Source of the DNA: Bathynomus jamesi
Taxonomy: Eukaryota; Arthropoda; Malacostraca; Isopoda; Cirolanidae
Length of the DNA stretch: 64,000 nucleotides
Direction of reading: 5' to 3'
NCBI GenBank assembly: GCA_023014485.1
Contig: JAJOZX010001075.1
Coordinates: 814,501 to 878,500 of the forward strand
Part shown: positions 10,803-20,306 of the stretch, in pieces
Position numbering within the stretch: the stretch's first letter is position 1
Layout: each line of letters begins with the position of its first letter
Position numbers and translations under genes: made by a program
The notes under the pieces: model-generated
Database searches by the model: none
Told to the model about the DNA's origin: nothing
The model's input: the letters and a program-made list of their open reading frames with translations, nothing else

Positions 10803-10991
10803 CCATTTGATATCACACCCGACTTATCTGCTAGTGTAAATACACACTTAAGTCCACAACAGAATGGAAACATCCCAGTCAGATTGGAATTCGCCAACCC
10901 GATAGACGCTCCTATTAGCGTACTAGTATACCTCGAGTCACAAACCCTAATTAAGGTTGACCGCTTCAGGAACGTAGTCACTGACATTTAA
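10803..10991 (+). pseudogene. C-terminus of a Polinton structural-type protein (F54H12.2-like)
   Basis: An open frame without a Met, too short to be listed as an ORF, begins PFDITPDLSASVNTH and ends RFRNVVTDI, stop at 10989-10991. The PFDITPDL opening, the VRLEF and VLVYLE strands and the closing basic-D-x-x-R-x-V pattern match the C-termini of the Polinton protein family often annotated as F54H12.2-like. It ends one base before the protease start codon, as expected for neighbouring Polinton genes. The N-terminal part is absent: the minus-strand PolB remnant abuts it. Confidence 0.6.
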
Positions 10992-10992
10992 A

Positions 10993-11478
10993 ATGGATGA
11001 GAATACACTTCAGAGAGTAATGAATCGTGACCGAATCACACGCTCCAAATTTATCGGTGTGTTTGCAAAGAATGAAACATTGAAATTATCAACTACGAGA
11101 AAATGCAGGGGAATTATTGTGAATACAGACTGTCGGTATTCACAATAATTCCCCTGCATTGGTTTACTTTAAAAATAGGAAAATAATGTACTATTTTAAT
11201 TCACTGAGGACTCATCCCTGGAGTGACCCTGTTATTGTAAAATTTCTCGAACAGTTGCATATCCCTGAAATTGAATGGAATCCGCACCGATTGCAAAGAT
11301 ATTTTAGTAATACTTGCGAGATGTATTGTCTTTCATTTCTCCTGCACATGTCACGTGGAAAGAGATTTATAATTGTTTTAAAATTATTCGATTTGTGCGA
11401 CACTGAGCTGAATGATGAATTGGTGTGCGTGCAGGTAAAAAAAAGGTTCCTATTTGTGCGCACTCGATGTATTGTGTA
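10993..11478 (+). pseudogene. Adenain-like cysteine protease of a Polinton, broken
   Basis: The first part (10993-11148) begins MDENTLQRVMNRDR and reaches GIIVNTD, where a perfect hairpin insertion ends the frame. The second part (from 11159) has YFNSLRTHPW (normally YFDS-G), RLQRYFSNTCEMYCLSFLL with the catalytic Gln and Cys region, and RGKRF. The His-Trp block expected before YF is lost at the hairpin and the usual Asp is Asn, so it cannot be active. In Polintons this protease is thought to process capsid proteins. Confidence 0.72.
11102..11160. repeat. Perfect 25-bp hairpin inside the protease remnant
   Basis: Arms 11102-11126 and 11136-11160 are exact inverted complements (begins AATGCAGGGGAATTATTGTG), with 9-base loop AGACTGTCG. 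It sits exactly where the protease frame is lost, so it replaced or displaced the active-site His region. Confidence 0.95.
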
Positions 11479-11487
11479 GAGTTTTAC

Positions 11488-11490
<3 letters not shown>

Positions 11491-11554
<64 letters not shown>
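11491..11554. repeat. (TA)n microsatellite with a GTG interruption
   Basis: Two TA runs separated by TGTG at 11521. Confidence 0.95.
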
Positions 11555-11557
<3 letters not shown>

Positions 11558-11644
11558 GTAACTATATTGTGTAAAATATAAGATGTCCCCAACAATGTTA
11601 GCCTTGTGCTCTGTAGCTAATTTATTGGATGCTAATTCTCTAAC

Positions 11645-11897
11645 TAATTTAAGCTGAATTGTACTAATTTATAACCAAAAGTTAGTTCCCCGACTAGTTC
11701 CCCGACGACCTGGCAATCGTTGGACCGCATGTGAGCCAATACTTCTACCTCTGTATTCAGGTCACTGGGTTCACTGCGCTGTAAAACCGCCAAATCGCCG
11801 TCGACGATTTGCTTTTCTTCAAAGCTGTCACGAAAAGTAGCTGTAACACGATCGAGTTCCGCATCGGACCTATAAGGAGATAGGATACGGTTGTAGA
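11645..11897 (-). CDS. Open frame without start codon, unknown
   Basis: About 83 codons are open, starting VYNRILSPYRSDAELDRV and ending KLVQFSLN. Acidic and compositionally protein-like, unlike the flanking AT-rich DNA. A 12-bp tandem duplication encodes the repeated VGEL. Its position beyond the Polinton protease suggests a further Polinton fragment, but no motif supports this. Confidence 0.35.
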
Positions 11898-12041
11898 CAA
11901 AAAATTATTTTGACAGCTCACACATTTCTCTAATAATGATCATATTGGATGACTAAGCACCGTCACAGGGTATCGAGCACCTGGCAGATATTAAACGATT
12001 CATCTACATTGATTCTTTTTTAATTAAAATGCATTTGTTCC

Positions 12042-12075
<34 letters not shown>
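11898..12075. other. No gene; repeat fragment and (TA)n
   Basis: The word TGACTAAGCACCGTCACAGG near 11949 resembles 16905-16955, suggesting a dispersed repeat. TA tract at 12043-12075 marks the insertion site of the next element. Confidence 0.6.
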
Positions 12076-13522
12076 CAGTACTGTGCAAAAGTATGAGTGC
12101 ACTGTCAATCTGATAACTATTAGATAATCTGTCGTATGAAAATTGATTTTGATACTAAAATACACATTAACTAGAACCTCTGGTTCATATTAACGTATAA
12201 CTAAGTTATTACTTAAGTGTATAAAGTTGTATTAGCTGGATGACCCTCTAGTCTGCATAAATTAGACTTGAGGGTTGATTTATTATATTACTTATAACGC
12301 ATGTGTTTAAAGATCTAGTGAACTAGTGATGATGGATCTGCAGTAAATGCTTCTAAGCTATTGTTATATCAGTGTTTACAATTAAAAGTATTGACATATT
12401 TACTTAAATTTTGAAAAACAAATTTATCCAAAACGTTTCTCATTATAATCCTAATTCATGCTGTTTTTTTCTTTCACAGGCTTAAGAAATGACGAAAAGT
12501 ACAATTTCTGATGAGATTAGATATAAAATAATACCATCCATCTGATCTACAATATCTAAAGATTACTTCCCTTCGAGACAGACGCAAATCCAGCACTTCA
12601 CTTGCAGCAGATCTCGAAAAAACAACAGGTGTCTCAGTTCATCCGTCTAATGTACGAGGGAAGCTTAACTCAGTAGGTTTTAAAGGATGTGTTGCAGCCA
12701 AAAAGCCACTTTTAAGGAATGGAAATAAAGAGAAGAGAAGAAAATATGCTTTGGAACACAAGTATTGGACATCTGAGACCTACTGAGTTAAGCTTCCTTC
12801 GTACAGTAGAGGGATCAACTGAGACACCTGTTGTTTTTTCGAGATCTGCTGCAAGTGAAGTGCTGGATTTGCGTCTGTCTCGAAAGGAAGTAATCTTTAG
12901 ATATTGTAGATCAGATGGAGAAAGCTTAGAAGGCCTCTTTAATCTAGGACGATCAACTGGAGGTCCCATTTGATCTCTGATGAGCCAAGATTGTTTTTAC
13001 ATCAGTCTTGGAAGCACCTGTAGATTCACTTATTTTTCTTTGACTCAGTCCCTCACCATGCAAATGTATTATTTTACATCTAATCTCATCAGAAATTGTA
13101 CTTTTCCTCATTTCTTAAGCCTGTGAAAGAAAAAAACTGCATGAATTAGGATTATAATGAGAAATGTTTTGGATAAATTTGTTTTTCAAAATTTAAGTGA
13201 ATATTTCAATATTTTTAATTGTAAATACTGATATAACAATAGCTTAGAAGCATTTACTGCAGATCCATCATCAATAGTTCGCTAGATCTTTAAACACATG
13301 CGTTATAAGTAATATAATAAATCAACCCTCAAGTCTAATTTATGCAGACTAGAGGGTCATCCAGCTAATACAACTTTATACAATTAAGTAATATCTTAGA
13401 TATACGTTAATATGAACCAGAGGTTCTAGTTAATGTGTATTTTAACATCAAAACCAATTTTCATACGACAGATTATCTAACAGTTATCAGAATGACAGTG
13501 CACTCTTACTTTTGCACGGTAC
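12076..13522. mobile_element. Foldback Tc1-like element (two inverted 5' ends)
   Basis: Left end CAGTACTGTGCAAAAGTATG follows a (TA)n tract; the right end is its near-perfect inverse ending CTTTTGCACGGTAC. Arms of about 455 bp (12076-12530 and 13075-13522) are inverted copies. Each continues into the N-terminal part of a Tc1 transposase, so the element has two heads and no 3' half. It abuts the next Tc1 element with a single TA between. Confidence 0.9.
12712..12969 (-). pseudogene. Tc1 transposase N-terminal HTH, right-hand (inverted) copy
   Basis: Reads KLSPSDLQYLKITSFRDRRK then DLEKTTGVSVDPSTVRRKLN, the second helix-turn-helix that binds the terminal repeats in Tc1 transposases. The mirrored left-hand copy on the plus strand (about 12530-12770) reads further, to the conserved KGCVAAKKPLLR block and YALEHKYWT. 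The catalytic DDE domain is absent from both. Confidence 0.85.
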
Positions 13523-13524
13523 TA

Positions 13525-14915
13525 CAGTGCCCGCGAAAAGTATCCGATCACCCTTGAAATTTGTATTTTTTACATAAAAAACAATGTTTAAATGTATACT
13601 AACCTTATATTAGTATTTTGTCATCTGTCCTTTGGTTTGGATGACTTGTTCTAGACGTTTTGGCATGGATTTAATTAAGTTTTGACAAACTTCCACTGAT
13701 ATTTCCTTGCACCATACCTTTTTGATGGCCTCTTGTAATTTTTCGACTGAGCCAGTGTCGTGGCATTCAACCTTATTTTTATTATTAGCCACAGATTTTC
13801 TATCGGATTGAGATCTGGACTATTACCAGGCCAATCCAAAATATCAAATTTATTGTCAGTAATCCATTTTGTCACTATTTTGGCCCTGTGACATGGTGCA
13901 CCATCATGCATGTATGTTTTTGTCCTTTGGATTGCCATTGCCATTGGAAGTTTATCCTGTAGCATTGCTAAATACCGTGCACCATTCATAGTTGTGTTCT
14001 TCGGAAGAAAATATAAGTTTCCACGCCCATAGTAACCGAAACAACCCCAAACCATCACACTTGGAGGGTGTTTCATTGTCTTTAGGGTGTATTTAGGGTC
14101 CATCCTATTTGAGCCAATAGGCCGGCGAACCTTTTTTGGACAACTTCTGAATGTCAAAAATGTCGACTCATCGCTAAATAAAACCTTCTTCCAGTCATCA
14201 ACAGTCCAATGAATGTTTTTTTACAAAATGCGACACGTTTTTTACGCATTTTTTCATTAATGAACGGTTTCTTAGCAGCATGGCGAGATGGTAATCCGAG
14301 TTCTTTTTGGAGCCGCTCCTGGATAGTTCGTTCAGAAACACCAGATAACAAATTATTCATATTAAATTTTATTTCTTTCGCAGTTATTGTTGGGTTTTCA
14401 ATACTAAACGTTTCATAAGTTTGTCTGTTCGCGAATTTGTTTTTCTCGGTCTGCCAGATCGTTTTTTAGGGACTGGCGTGGTTAGGCCACCATTGTTCTT
14501 AGCCCGTGAAACCCATAAATTAACGGTACTTTGGGATATGTTTAATTCCTTAGCTATCTGTCTCTGTGATTTCCCACATGCATGCAAAGCAACAATAGCA
14601 CCTCGACAATCACTCTTAAGTTGTTTTTTAGCACACATTATATATAAATTTTATTTACACCACTTTCTGTAAAAAAAAAAAAATATCAAGAAATTTACAC
14701 AAACAGTGAAATCTGACAAATTTGAGACACAGCCACCCGCAACGAAGGCTACCAGAACACTAATTTGAGAATGCGTTGGATAGCTCTCATATCAGCGAGC
14801 AACCTCAAAGTTACCAGATGTCGCTAGAACAAATAGAAAGTGAATTACGTGTCTCTGAATATCAAGGGAAAATATTGTATTTTCTTGAGTGATCGGATAC
14901 TTTTCGCGGGCACTG
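13525..14915 (-). mobile_element. Tc1-like element, DD34E, nearly full length
   Basis: 28-bp inverted ends CAGTGCCCGCGAAAAGTATC...; TA at both borders; 1391 bp, the usual size for Tc1. Encodes one transposase on the minus strand, broken by frameshifts. Confidence 0.95.
13610..14638 (-). pseudogene. Tc1 transposase (DD34E) with frameshifts
   Basis: Cut-and-paste transposase for TA targets. In order: HTH1 (SQRQIAKELNISQSTVNLWV, near 14560), GRPR AT-hook-like linker (KKRSGRPRKTN), HTH2 (SGVSERTIQERLQKELGLPS), FSDEST (first Asp, near 14170), VMVWGCF, YMHDGAPCHRA (second Asp), SPDLNPIENLW (Glu, 34 residues after), and C-terminus SMPKRLEQVIQ. Frames change near 14370, near 14200 (in a T/A run) and near 13760. 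About 340 residues in total, normal for the family. No catalytic residue is missing, so decay is recent. Confidence 0.93.
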
Positions 14916-14927
14916 TATATATACATA

Positions 14928-14932
14928 TATAA

Positions 14933-14963
<31 letters not shown>
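14928..14963. repeat. (GATA)n microsatellite
   Basis: Nine near-perfect ATAG units following the TA tract at the right end of the Tc1 element. Confidence 0.95.
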
Positions 14964-15135
14964 TAAAATTGACGATACATGCTATTTTAATGAAACATTT
15001 CACAAACTAATTTTAAATAAATGTTAACGTTAACAAAATTCACTCTCGAAATACTTAATAGAATACATTAATTACAGAAATCCTAGCACAGTAACCTGTA
15101 GTAAACATGCATTTATATGTCAGGACACCGCGATG

Positions 15136-15235
15136 TATATATGGAAGGAGAGCTACAAGGAGTTACAATAAGATAAAATGCCGATTAGGGCGCCGGATCA
15201 AATAATAAACAGCAAGCAGCTGGCCTAGCCGGGTT
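15136..15235 (+). repeat. Left copy of a 95-bp direct repeat flanking a mariner
   Basis: Shares CTACAAGGAGTTACAATAAG and GTAATAAACA-type words with 16557-16650, at about 80 percent identity by eye, in the same orientation. Confidence 0.7.
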
Positions 15236-15268
15236 GTTAACATATACTTCCATATATATATATATATC

Positions 15269-16552
15269 AGATCACCCCATAAGTAATGTAGTTTTTTACG
15301 ACAGATTAAGTTTAAACTAGTCCTACTCGGTTTAAGCATAAATTTTCCGAAGGTTATATCTAAGAGGAGATCTATCGTGTTTCGCTACATACTTTACAGA
15401 CCATGACCAGTGAAGACGTGTGTTTTGCTTTATGTGAACCCCTCATAAACATGGCGGTATCAGAAAAGCATATCAGGCATATAAAGCTTTACGAATTCAA
15501 AAAAGGGAATAGTGCTACTGAAGCAACGCGAAACATTCAGGACGTTTATGACAACGATATTCTGCATGAGAGGAAATGTCAAAGATGGTTTCAAAAGTTT
15601 AGGAATGGTGACTGCTCTTTGACAGATGCAGCACGCTCTGGACGCCCTGCTGAGTTTGATGATGATCTGCTGTTAGCCGCACTTGAAGAAGACTGTTCAA
15701 CAAATGTCGAAGAATTGGCGCAGAAACTCAATTCATCCCAGTCCACCATCCATCGACATTTGCAACAACTCGGGAAAGTGCCTAAGTTAGGAAAATGGGT
15801 GCCACATGAATTGTCGGTCGACAATCTGAGGGTGCGGGTAAATATTAGCACAGCTCTTCATTCCCGTGAACTCCAAGATCCGTTTTTGCACCGTTTAGTG
15901 ACTGGCGATGAAAAGTGGATACTGTACCAGAATGTTAAGCGCCGTTGACAGTGGGTTTGTGCCGGAGAACCAGCGACACCACAGCCAAAACCAAATCTTC
16001 ACCCTCGGAAGGTGTTGCTTAGTGTTTGGTGGGATAAAGGTGGTGTAATACACTTGGAAACCTTACCACACAACCAAACAATCACCGTTCAAATCTACTG
16101 TCAACAACTGGATCGATTGAACACTGCACTAAAATAAAAGAGACCTTCTTTGGTTAATCGGAAAGGATTCGTGTTCCACCACGACAACGCACGTCCTCAT
16201 ACCGCTCGGATCACTTCTGCAAAGATTGAGGAGCTTGGGTGGGAAAAACTTCCACATCCTCCATATTCTCCAGACCTAGCGCCTTCAGAATTATCATCTC
16301 TTCAGGAGTCTGCAAAACTATCTTGACGAGAAACAGTATACTTCTTTAGATTACCTGCACACCAGTCTTTGTAAGTTTTTTGCCTCAAAACCGCCTGAAT
16401 TTTATAAACATGGCATTGAAAAGCTTGTAGGACGTTGGCCGAGTGTCATTGATTCCGATGGAAAATATATACTAGATTAAAAAGTTTCAGTTGAGTTTTT
16501 TTGTCCTTCAAATTTCGATCTAAAAAAACGACATTACTTATGGGATGACCTA
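15269..16552 (+). mobile_element. mariner element, DD34D type
   Basis: Ends GATCACCCCATAAGTAATGT and inverse ACATTACTTATGGGATGACC, flanked by TA-rich DNA; boundaries good to a few bases. 1.28 kb, as expected for mariner. Confidence 0.9.
15403..16480 (+). pseudogene. mariner transposase, broken
   Basis: Intact for the first 181 codons: VSEKHIRHIKLYEFKKGNSA (HTH1), ERKCQRWFQKFRNGD, SGRPAEFD, second HTH (SSQSTIHRHLQQLG), WVPHELS linker and TGDEKWILY (first Asp). A TGG-to-TGA stop follows at the conserved QW. Later come HHDNARPHTA (second Asp) and YSPDLAPS. The next codon, normally Asp, reads Glu because one A has been inserted near 16290; this both removes the third catalytic Asp and shifts the frame. 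Further stops follow in the C-terminus. The upstream ATG at 15403 may not be the native start; the ATG at 15451 (MAVSEKH) fits the family better. Confidence 0.92.
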
Positions 16553-16556
16553 ATAT

Positions 16557-16650
16557 ATAGGAAGAGAGAGTTACAAGGAGTTACAATAAGAGAAAATGCA
16601 GAATAGGGGACCCGGATAAAGTAATAAACACAAAGCAAGTAGCCTAACTG
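16557..16650 (+). repeat. Right copy of the 95-bp direct repeat
   Basis: Directly abuts the mariner right end; partner at 15136-15235. Too long and too diverged for a target-site duplication. Confidence 0.7.
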
Positions 16651-17085
16651 AGCTCAAAAGGAAGATTGGCTGGATGTGCTACACATCATCTGTCAGCATC
16701 GGACACGAACCCGGGACCGCAGCAATTCCCTACCTTTCTTTAAAGTTTTAGCAATTCTAAAAACCAACCTGTAGAACGTACTATAAATTTTTAAGTTAAC
16801 ACGTACAGGGAAATATGCGCGTAATACAATTTCACTCTCAAAGGATACCTTCATCGCATAATAAAATTCACTGTCTAAATGATATTCTCAGGAAGGAAGA
16901 TTAGCTGGGCTACTAAGCCCCGTCGCAGAGTCTTGAAACCCTGGGCAGATATCTTTTCACTTCATTTATTATGGCTTTTTATAAATTAACTGACACTTGC
17001 AAGGGTTAAGCACTAAATGATATGATGTGTGTATATATATAGCCCGAGAATGAATCACAAACTAAATTATTACGTAATTACTCAC
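16651..17085. other. No gene; decayed repeat, possible intron
   Basis: Shares GGCTACTAAGCCCCGTCGCA with 11949-11990. If the exon at 17086-17273 is real, this is the start of its first intron. Confidence 0.5.
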
Positions 17086-17273
17086 ATTTCAGATGAGGAT
17101 GTTTCCGCTGGTTCTTTCTCGCCGTCACAAATTTCTGCAATGGATTGCGTTGAAAGTTGGGCGTTCTGGTCGGCCTCTGCGGAAAGATGGAGCGTAGCCG
17201 CTGCAAAGAGGTCCCCTTCTTCAAACAAATGCGGGGAGCAGTAAAGCTGATGTGTCTGACTGGAAGTGTCCAT
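17086..17273 (-). CDS. Candidate first coding exon of a host gene
   Basis: Sixty-two codons from MDTSSQTHQLYCSPHLFEEG, acidic and Ser/Glu-rich towards the end (EKEPAETSSSE). The frame runs into GAAAT|GTGAGT, a strong splice donor, in phase 2; the TGA seen if read on lies in the putative intron. A TATA box and inverted CCAAT box stand 68 and 84 bp upstream of the ATG. It matches no transposon family in the window and sits in a stretch with higher GC. I do not recognise the protein; the next exon would be to the left, beyond the mariner. Confidence 0.45.
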
Positions 17274-17311
17274 GATGAGAGAATGTATGGTTAGACGTTG
17301 ATAAAATCACT

Positions 17312-17375
17312 GTTGTGGATCCAGCTGAAAATGTTCCCTCTATATACGCGACCCCGATTGGCCCCACCCCCAATA
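17312..17375 (-). promoter_or_regulatory. Candidate Pol II core promoter (CCAAT and TATA boxes)
   Basis: On the minus strand: GGGGCCAATCGGGG, then TATATA at 17346-17341, then about 30 bp to a likely start near 17312, then a roughly 40-bp leader to the ATG at 17273. GGGTGGGG just upstream could be a GC/Sp1-type box. Confidence 0.45.
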
Positions 17376-17516
17376 TTCGATTCGCGAGTTTCCTGTGTGA
17401 GAGCGAGACTTTCCACCAACCAGAGATCCTGGATTCGTTCTCATGCCCCACCCATTGAGTTGTAATTGGACGAGCCGCGAATTCTGGGGGAGTGTCTTTA
17501 TCAAATATGATTTATT

Positions 17517-17845
17517 CATTCCACAGATAGAATCTATTTTGTTTTAAAAATTATATTAACGTTTTTATGTTGTGTCTTAAAGATAAATTTGTATTGAAAC
17601 AAAATAGTTGCGTAAAAGAGGAAAAATGAATAAGTTACCCCGAAATAGAATCTATTTTTATTATAAAGTTATATTAATATTTTTTTGTTTAAAGATATAT
17701 TGGTGTCTTAAAGATAAATTTGTATTGAAACAAAATAATAGGATAAGAGGAAAAATTAAATAGTTAGCCCGAAATAGAATCTATTTTGTTTTAAAAATCA
17801 TATTAATGCTTTTTATGTTATAGCTTAAGGATAAAATTGTATATT
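17517..17845. repeat. Tandem repeat, 120-129 bp unit, 2.6 copies
   Basis: Units start with ATAGAATCTATTTT at 17527, 17645 and 17774 and share TTAAAGATAAATTTGTATTG, CAAAATA and AGAGGAAAAAT blocks. It lies immediately upstream of the candidate host promoter. Confidence 0.88.
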
Positions 17846-18254
17846 ATGGTGAAAAGTTGTTTTGGCATTAAACTTATTTATCTTATTCGATTTTCTGTTT
17901 AAAAGATCGGTCTCCAAACGTCAAATTGGCCTCGTGGTGTTCCACCATGAGAAGCTTAATAGAAAAACTATTAGCGTCGCTCTTTTCTGAGACCTTGTCG
18001 GTCTACCCCGTGGCCCCATAAACGTATTTGTTTATGCTTAATAGTTTTGTCTATTAATTGGGTCGTAGCTAGAGACCTTGTTTGTCTATCAGGAGCTGGT
18101 AAGTAAAAGCCGTGAGTACGGTGGTTTTGGTTAGGTGATGGTAAGCTATACTTAGATCATTGTTGGTTGTGTTAGTGGTTGTGTATTCTTTTTTAGTAGT
18201 GGTTATGCTCGTATATATTTTGCTATTGGGGCTTTACATGCAGCTGTTTTGATT
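17846..18254. other. No gene recognised
   Basis: Moderate-complexity sequence, possibly upstream region of the candidate host gene. No motif stands out. Confidence 0.5.
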
Positions 18255-18320
18255 ATATATATATATATATATTATATATATATATATATATGTGTATGTG
18301 TGTGTGTGTGTGTGTGTAAT
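18255..18320. repeat. (TA)n/(TG)n microsatellite
   Basis: TA tract followed by TGTGTGTG. Confidence 0.95.
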
Positions 18321-18379
18321 AATAGGGGATCCATGGGCGTATATATATTCGGGGAGTGTATGTGCGTTTGTGTGCGCCA

Positions 18380-18660
18380 GCTGTCCGATTTCGAGTTCTA
18401 AGCAAAGTGATGCTACCCTGAGCTCCCATTATACATCTGAATCTTCCAGGTGTAGGATGCACTGTCTTCCGCGCGCTCTCTCTCTCGTAGGTTCGGTATA
18501 CCCATTTGCGGGGGATGAGGCCGTCCACCTTCTCCCCAAAGAGGTTAGGTGGACACCCCCCAGCTTTCTTGGGGATTTCCCCCCTTTTTTTCACCCTGGG
18601 GTGGGTGGCACTGGCACTCATTTGATCAACATTGCAATTGCATATGCATGCTACCATTTT
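18380..18660. other. GC-rich block of unknown nature
   Basis: Long open frames on both strands but no protein motif. Contains GGGGATTTCCCC, a textbook NF-kB consensus, and runs of C. Could be a promoter or CpG-rich repeat fragment. Confidence 0.35.
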
Positions 18661-18689
18661 GCGGCCATACTACTACAGTGAAACTCGTA

Positions 18690-18990
18690 ATTATCATTTA
18701 AAATTCGTGACAGAGATACGCGAGTTAATATAAAGTAAAGTTCAAAAAAGTTTTACTTAGCTAAGGTTTGAGTGAAAAATAATACGAAGGAAAACAACAT
18801 AACTGTTGTTACACTACCACATAAATTGTAACATCGGGTAAGTGTGAAAAAAGGAAAAAAATGGGTCCACTCTACCATCTTCGTGTCATAAAAAATATTA
18901 TGTATAAATAACGTCAACACCCACCCACGAACGAGTCAATGAAAGAGTCACCCTCCAGTTACCGACTATCAAAGGTCACCGGAGAAGGAT
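18690..18990 (+). repeat. Dispersed repeat, copy 1
   Basis: Shares AAAATTCGTGA, TTTTACTTAGCTAAG, GTCAACA-CCAC and GGTCACCGG words in the same order with 24955-25990, where the copy is split by a hAT insertion. Non-coding. Confidence 0.55.
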
Positions 18991-19345
18991 GTCACCCTAG
19001 AGAACCCGCTCATTCAACAATGGTTGTTTCAACAAGATTTGGTACCATGTCATACAGCAAATGTTGTGAAAAAGATTTTTTTGAGACAAACGGCATTGAA
19101 ATATTAAACTGGCTTGGTGCTTCAGATCTGAATCCAATCGAAAATCTTTGATAAATTTTGAAGAGACGAATGCAAAAAGAAAACACTTCAACTAAAGAAA
19201 AGCTTATTAAGACACTTTCATGAGTGCTGGCTATGTAATCCAAAAATTACTTGCATTTGTAAATCATTGGTGAAGTCGATGCCAAGACGAGTTGAAGAGG
19301 TCTTAAAGGCAAACTGGAGTTTACACAGTCTTAAAATAAACTTAC
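18990..19345 (+). pseudogene. Tc1 transposase relic, catalytic C-terminal half
   Basis: Readable over shifting frames: QQDLVPCHTANVVKK (second Asp), FFETNGIEILNW, SDLNPIENL (Glu) followed by a stop in place of Trp, then KRRMQKENTSTKEKL, and KSMPRRVEEVLKANW. One residue is missing before DLNP. No terminal repeats found; an old copy. Confidence 0.85.
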
Positions 19346-19427
19346 TTTATTTTACTCCTAAATATAACTTGGAACTAAAAATTCAGTTACATATTCAGTG
19401 TCCCATATTTTCTGCCCAGTTATATAT

Positions 19428-19428
19428 A

Positions 19429-19479
<51 letters not shown>
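19428..19479. repeat. (TA)n microsatellite
   Basis: About 26 TA units. Confidence 0.97.
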
Positions 19480-19481
<2 letters not shown>

Positions 19482-19730
19482 GATGAAACTATTTCTGATA
19501 CAAAACTAGTAATAATAATGTGAATGAAAATAGTAACTCGCAAAGTTTTTTTTAGTTTATATCTTACGGAAAGTGGGGGAATAGTTTGAATATCGTTTGG
19601 ACATTGCCGTGGTCACTCACGGAAATCATATTGAACATCTATAAACTAAAAAAAAATTTGCAAGTTACTGTTTCCATTCATATTACTATTATTATTTTTG
19701 TATCAGAAATAATTTGATCACAATAAATTT
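19480..19730. mobile_element. Palindromic MITE with 83-bp arms
   Basis: Arms 19480-19562 and about 19646-19728 are inverted copies (TTGTGATGAAACTATTTCTG opposite CAGAAATAATTTGATCACAA). Spacer of about 83 bp is non-coding. Further right, AATGACCCTG followed by TA looks like a mariner-type end at 19760, without a partner. Confidence 0.82.
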
Positions 19731-19765
19731 TTGAAATTGTATACTTCTTTTGTAATGACCCTGTA

Positions 19766-20306
19766 TATATATATATATATATATTAGAATGAGATATATA
19801 ATTTTTGAAAGGTAAAAACGCATTTTAAGCCAAAGCGAATAAGTATTTCCTAAACTAAAACAATCGCTTCATACTATTTATTTAATGATATACAAAGACA
19901 AGTTGAGCTCGCAAGCGCTTGCCATTGGGAAGTCACTCAATATAAACTATGTGCGTTCGTTCTCCACTTTACAAAAAAAGATGAAAATATTTCACATACT
20001 TCCTATGAAGACGAATGAATGAAGTCAGTGAAAGAACGCACTGTTATCATTCGTTTGTTTGGAAAATCGCGGGTTGTAAAAAGAGGAAAGTACTGTGAAC
20101 AATCTTGGTCTACATAAAAACAAATGATTATTTATTCAGAAACACCACAGGTACTGTGACGAGTTAAAATGCACGATGACACAAGCTGCCAAGTTCCGAT
20201 CTATAAAACAACTATGCCTTTCGAATTGAACATAATAGCTTTTTTATTTTTTATATAGTTATATTTTACGTTACAATTTAAATGTCCACTTATATATATA
20301 TATATA
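19766..20306. other. No gene recognised
   Basis: TA tract near 19765-19784, then AT-rich sequence without motifs, ending in the (TA)n tract where the next mariner is inserted. Confidence 0.6.

Noticed and set aside
15136..16650. 95-bp flanking repeats as LTRs of a retrotransposon
   Set aside because: The interior is a mariner with its own terminal repeats, and the repeats lack TG...CA ends and a primer-binding site.
18570..18582. NF-kB consensus GGGGATTTCCCC as an immune gene promoter
   Set aside because: A 12-base palindromic word in a C-rich block can occur by chance; no gene start is visible nearby.
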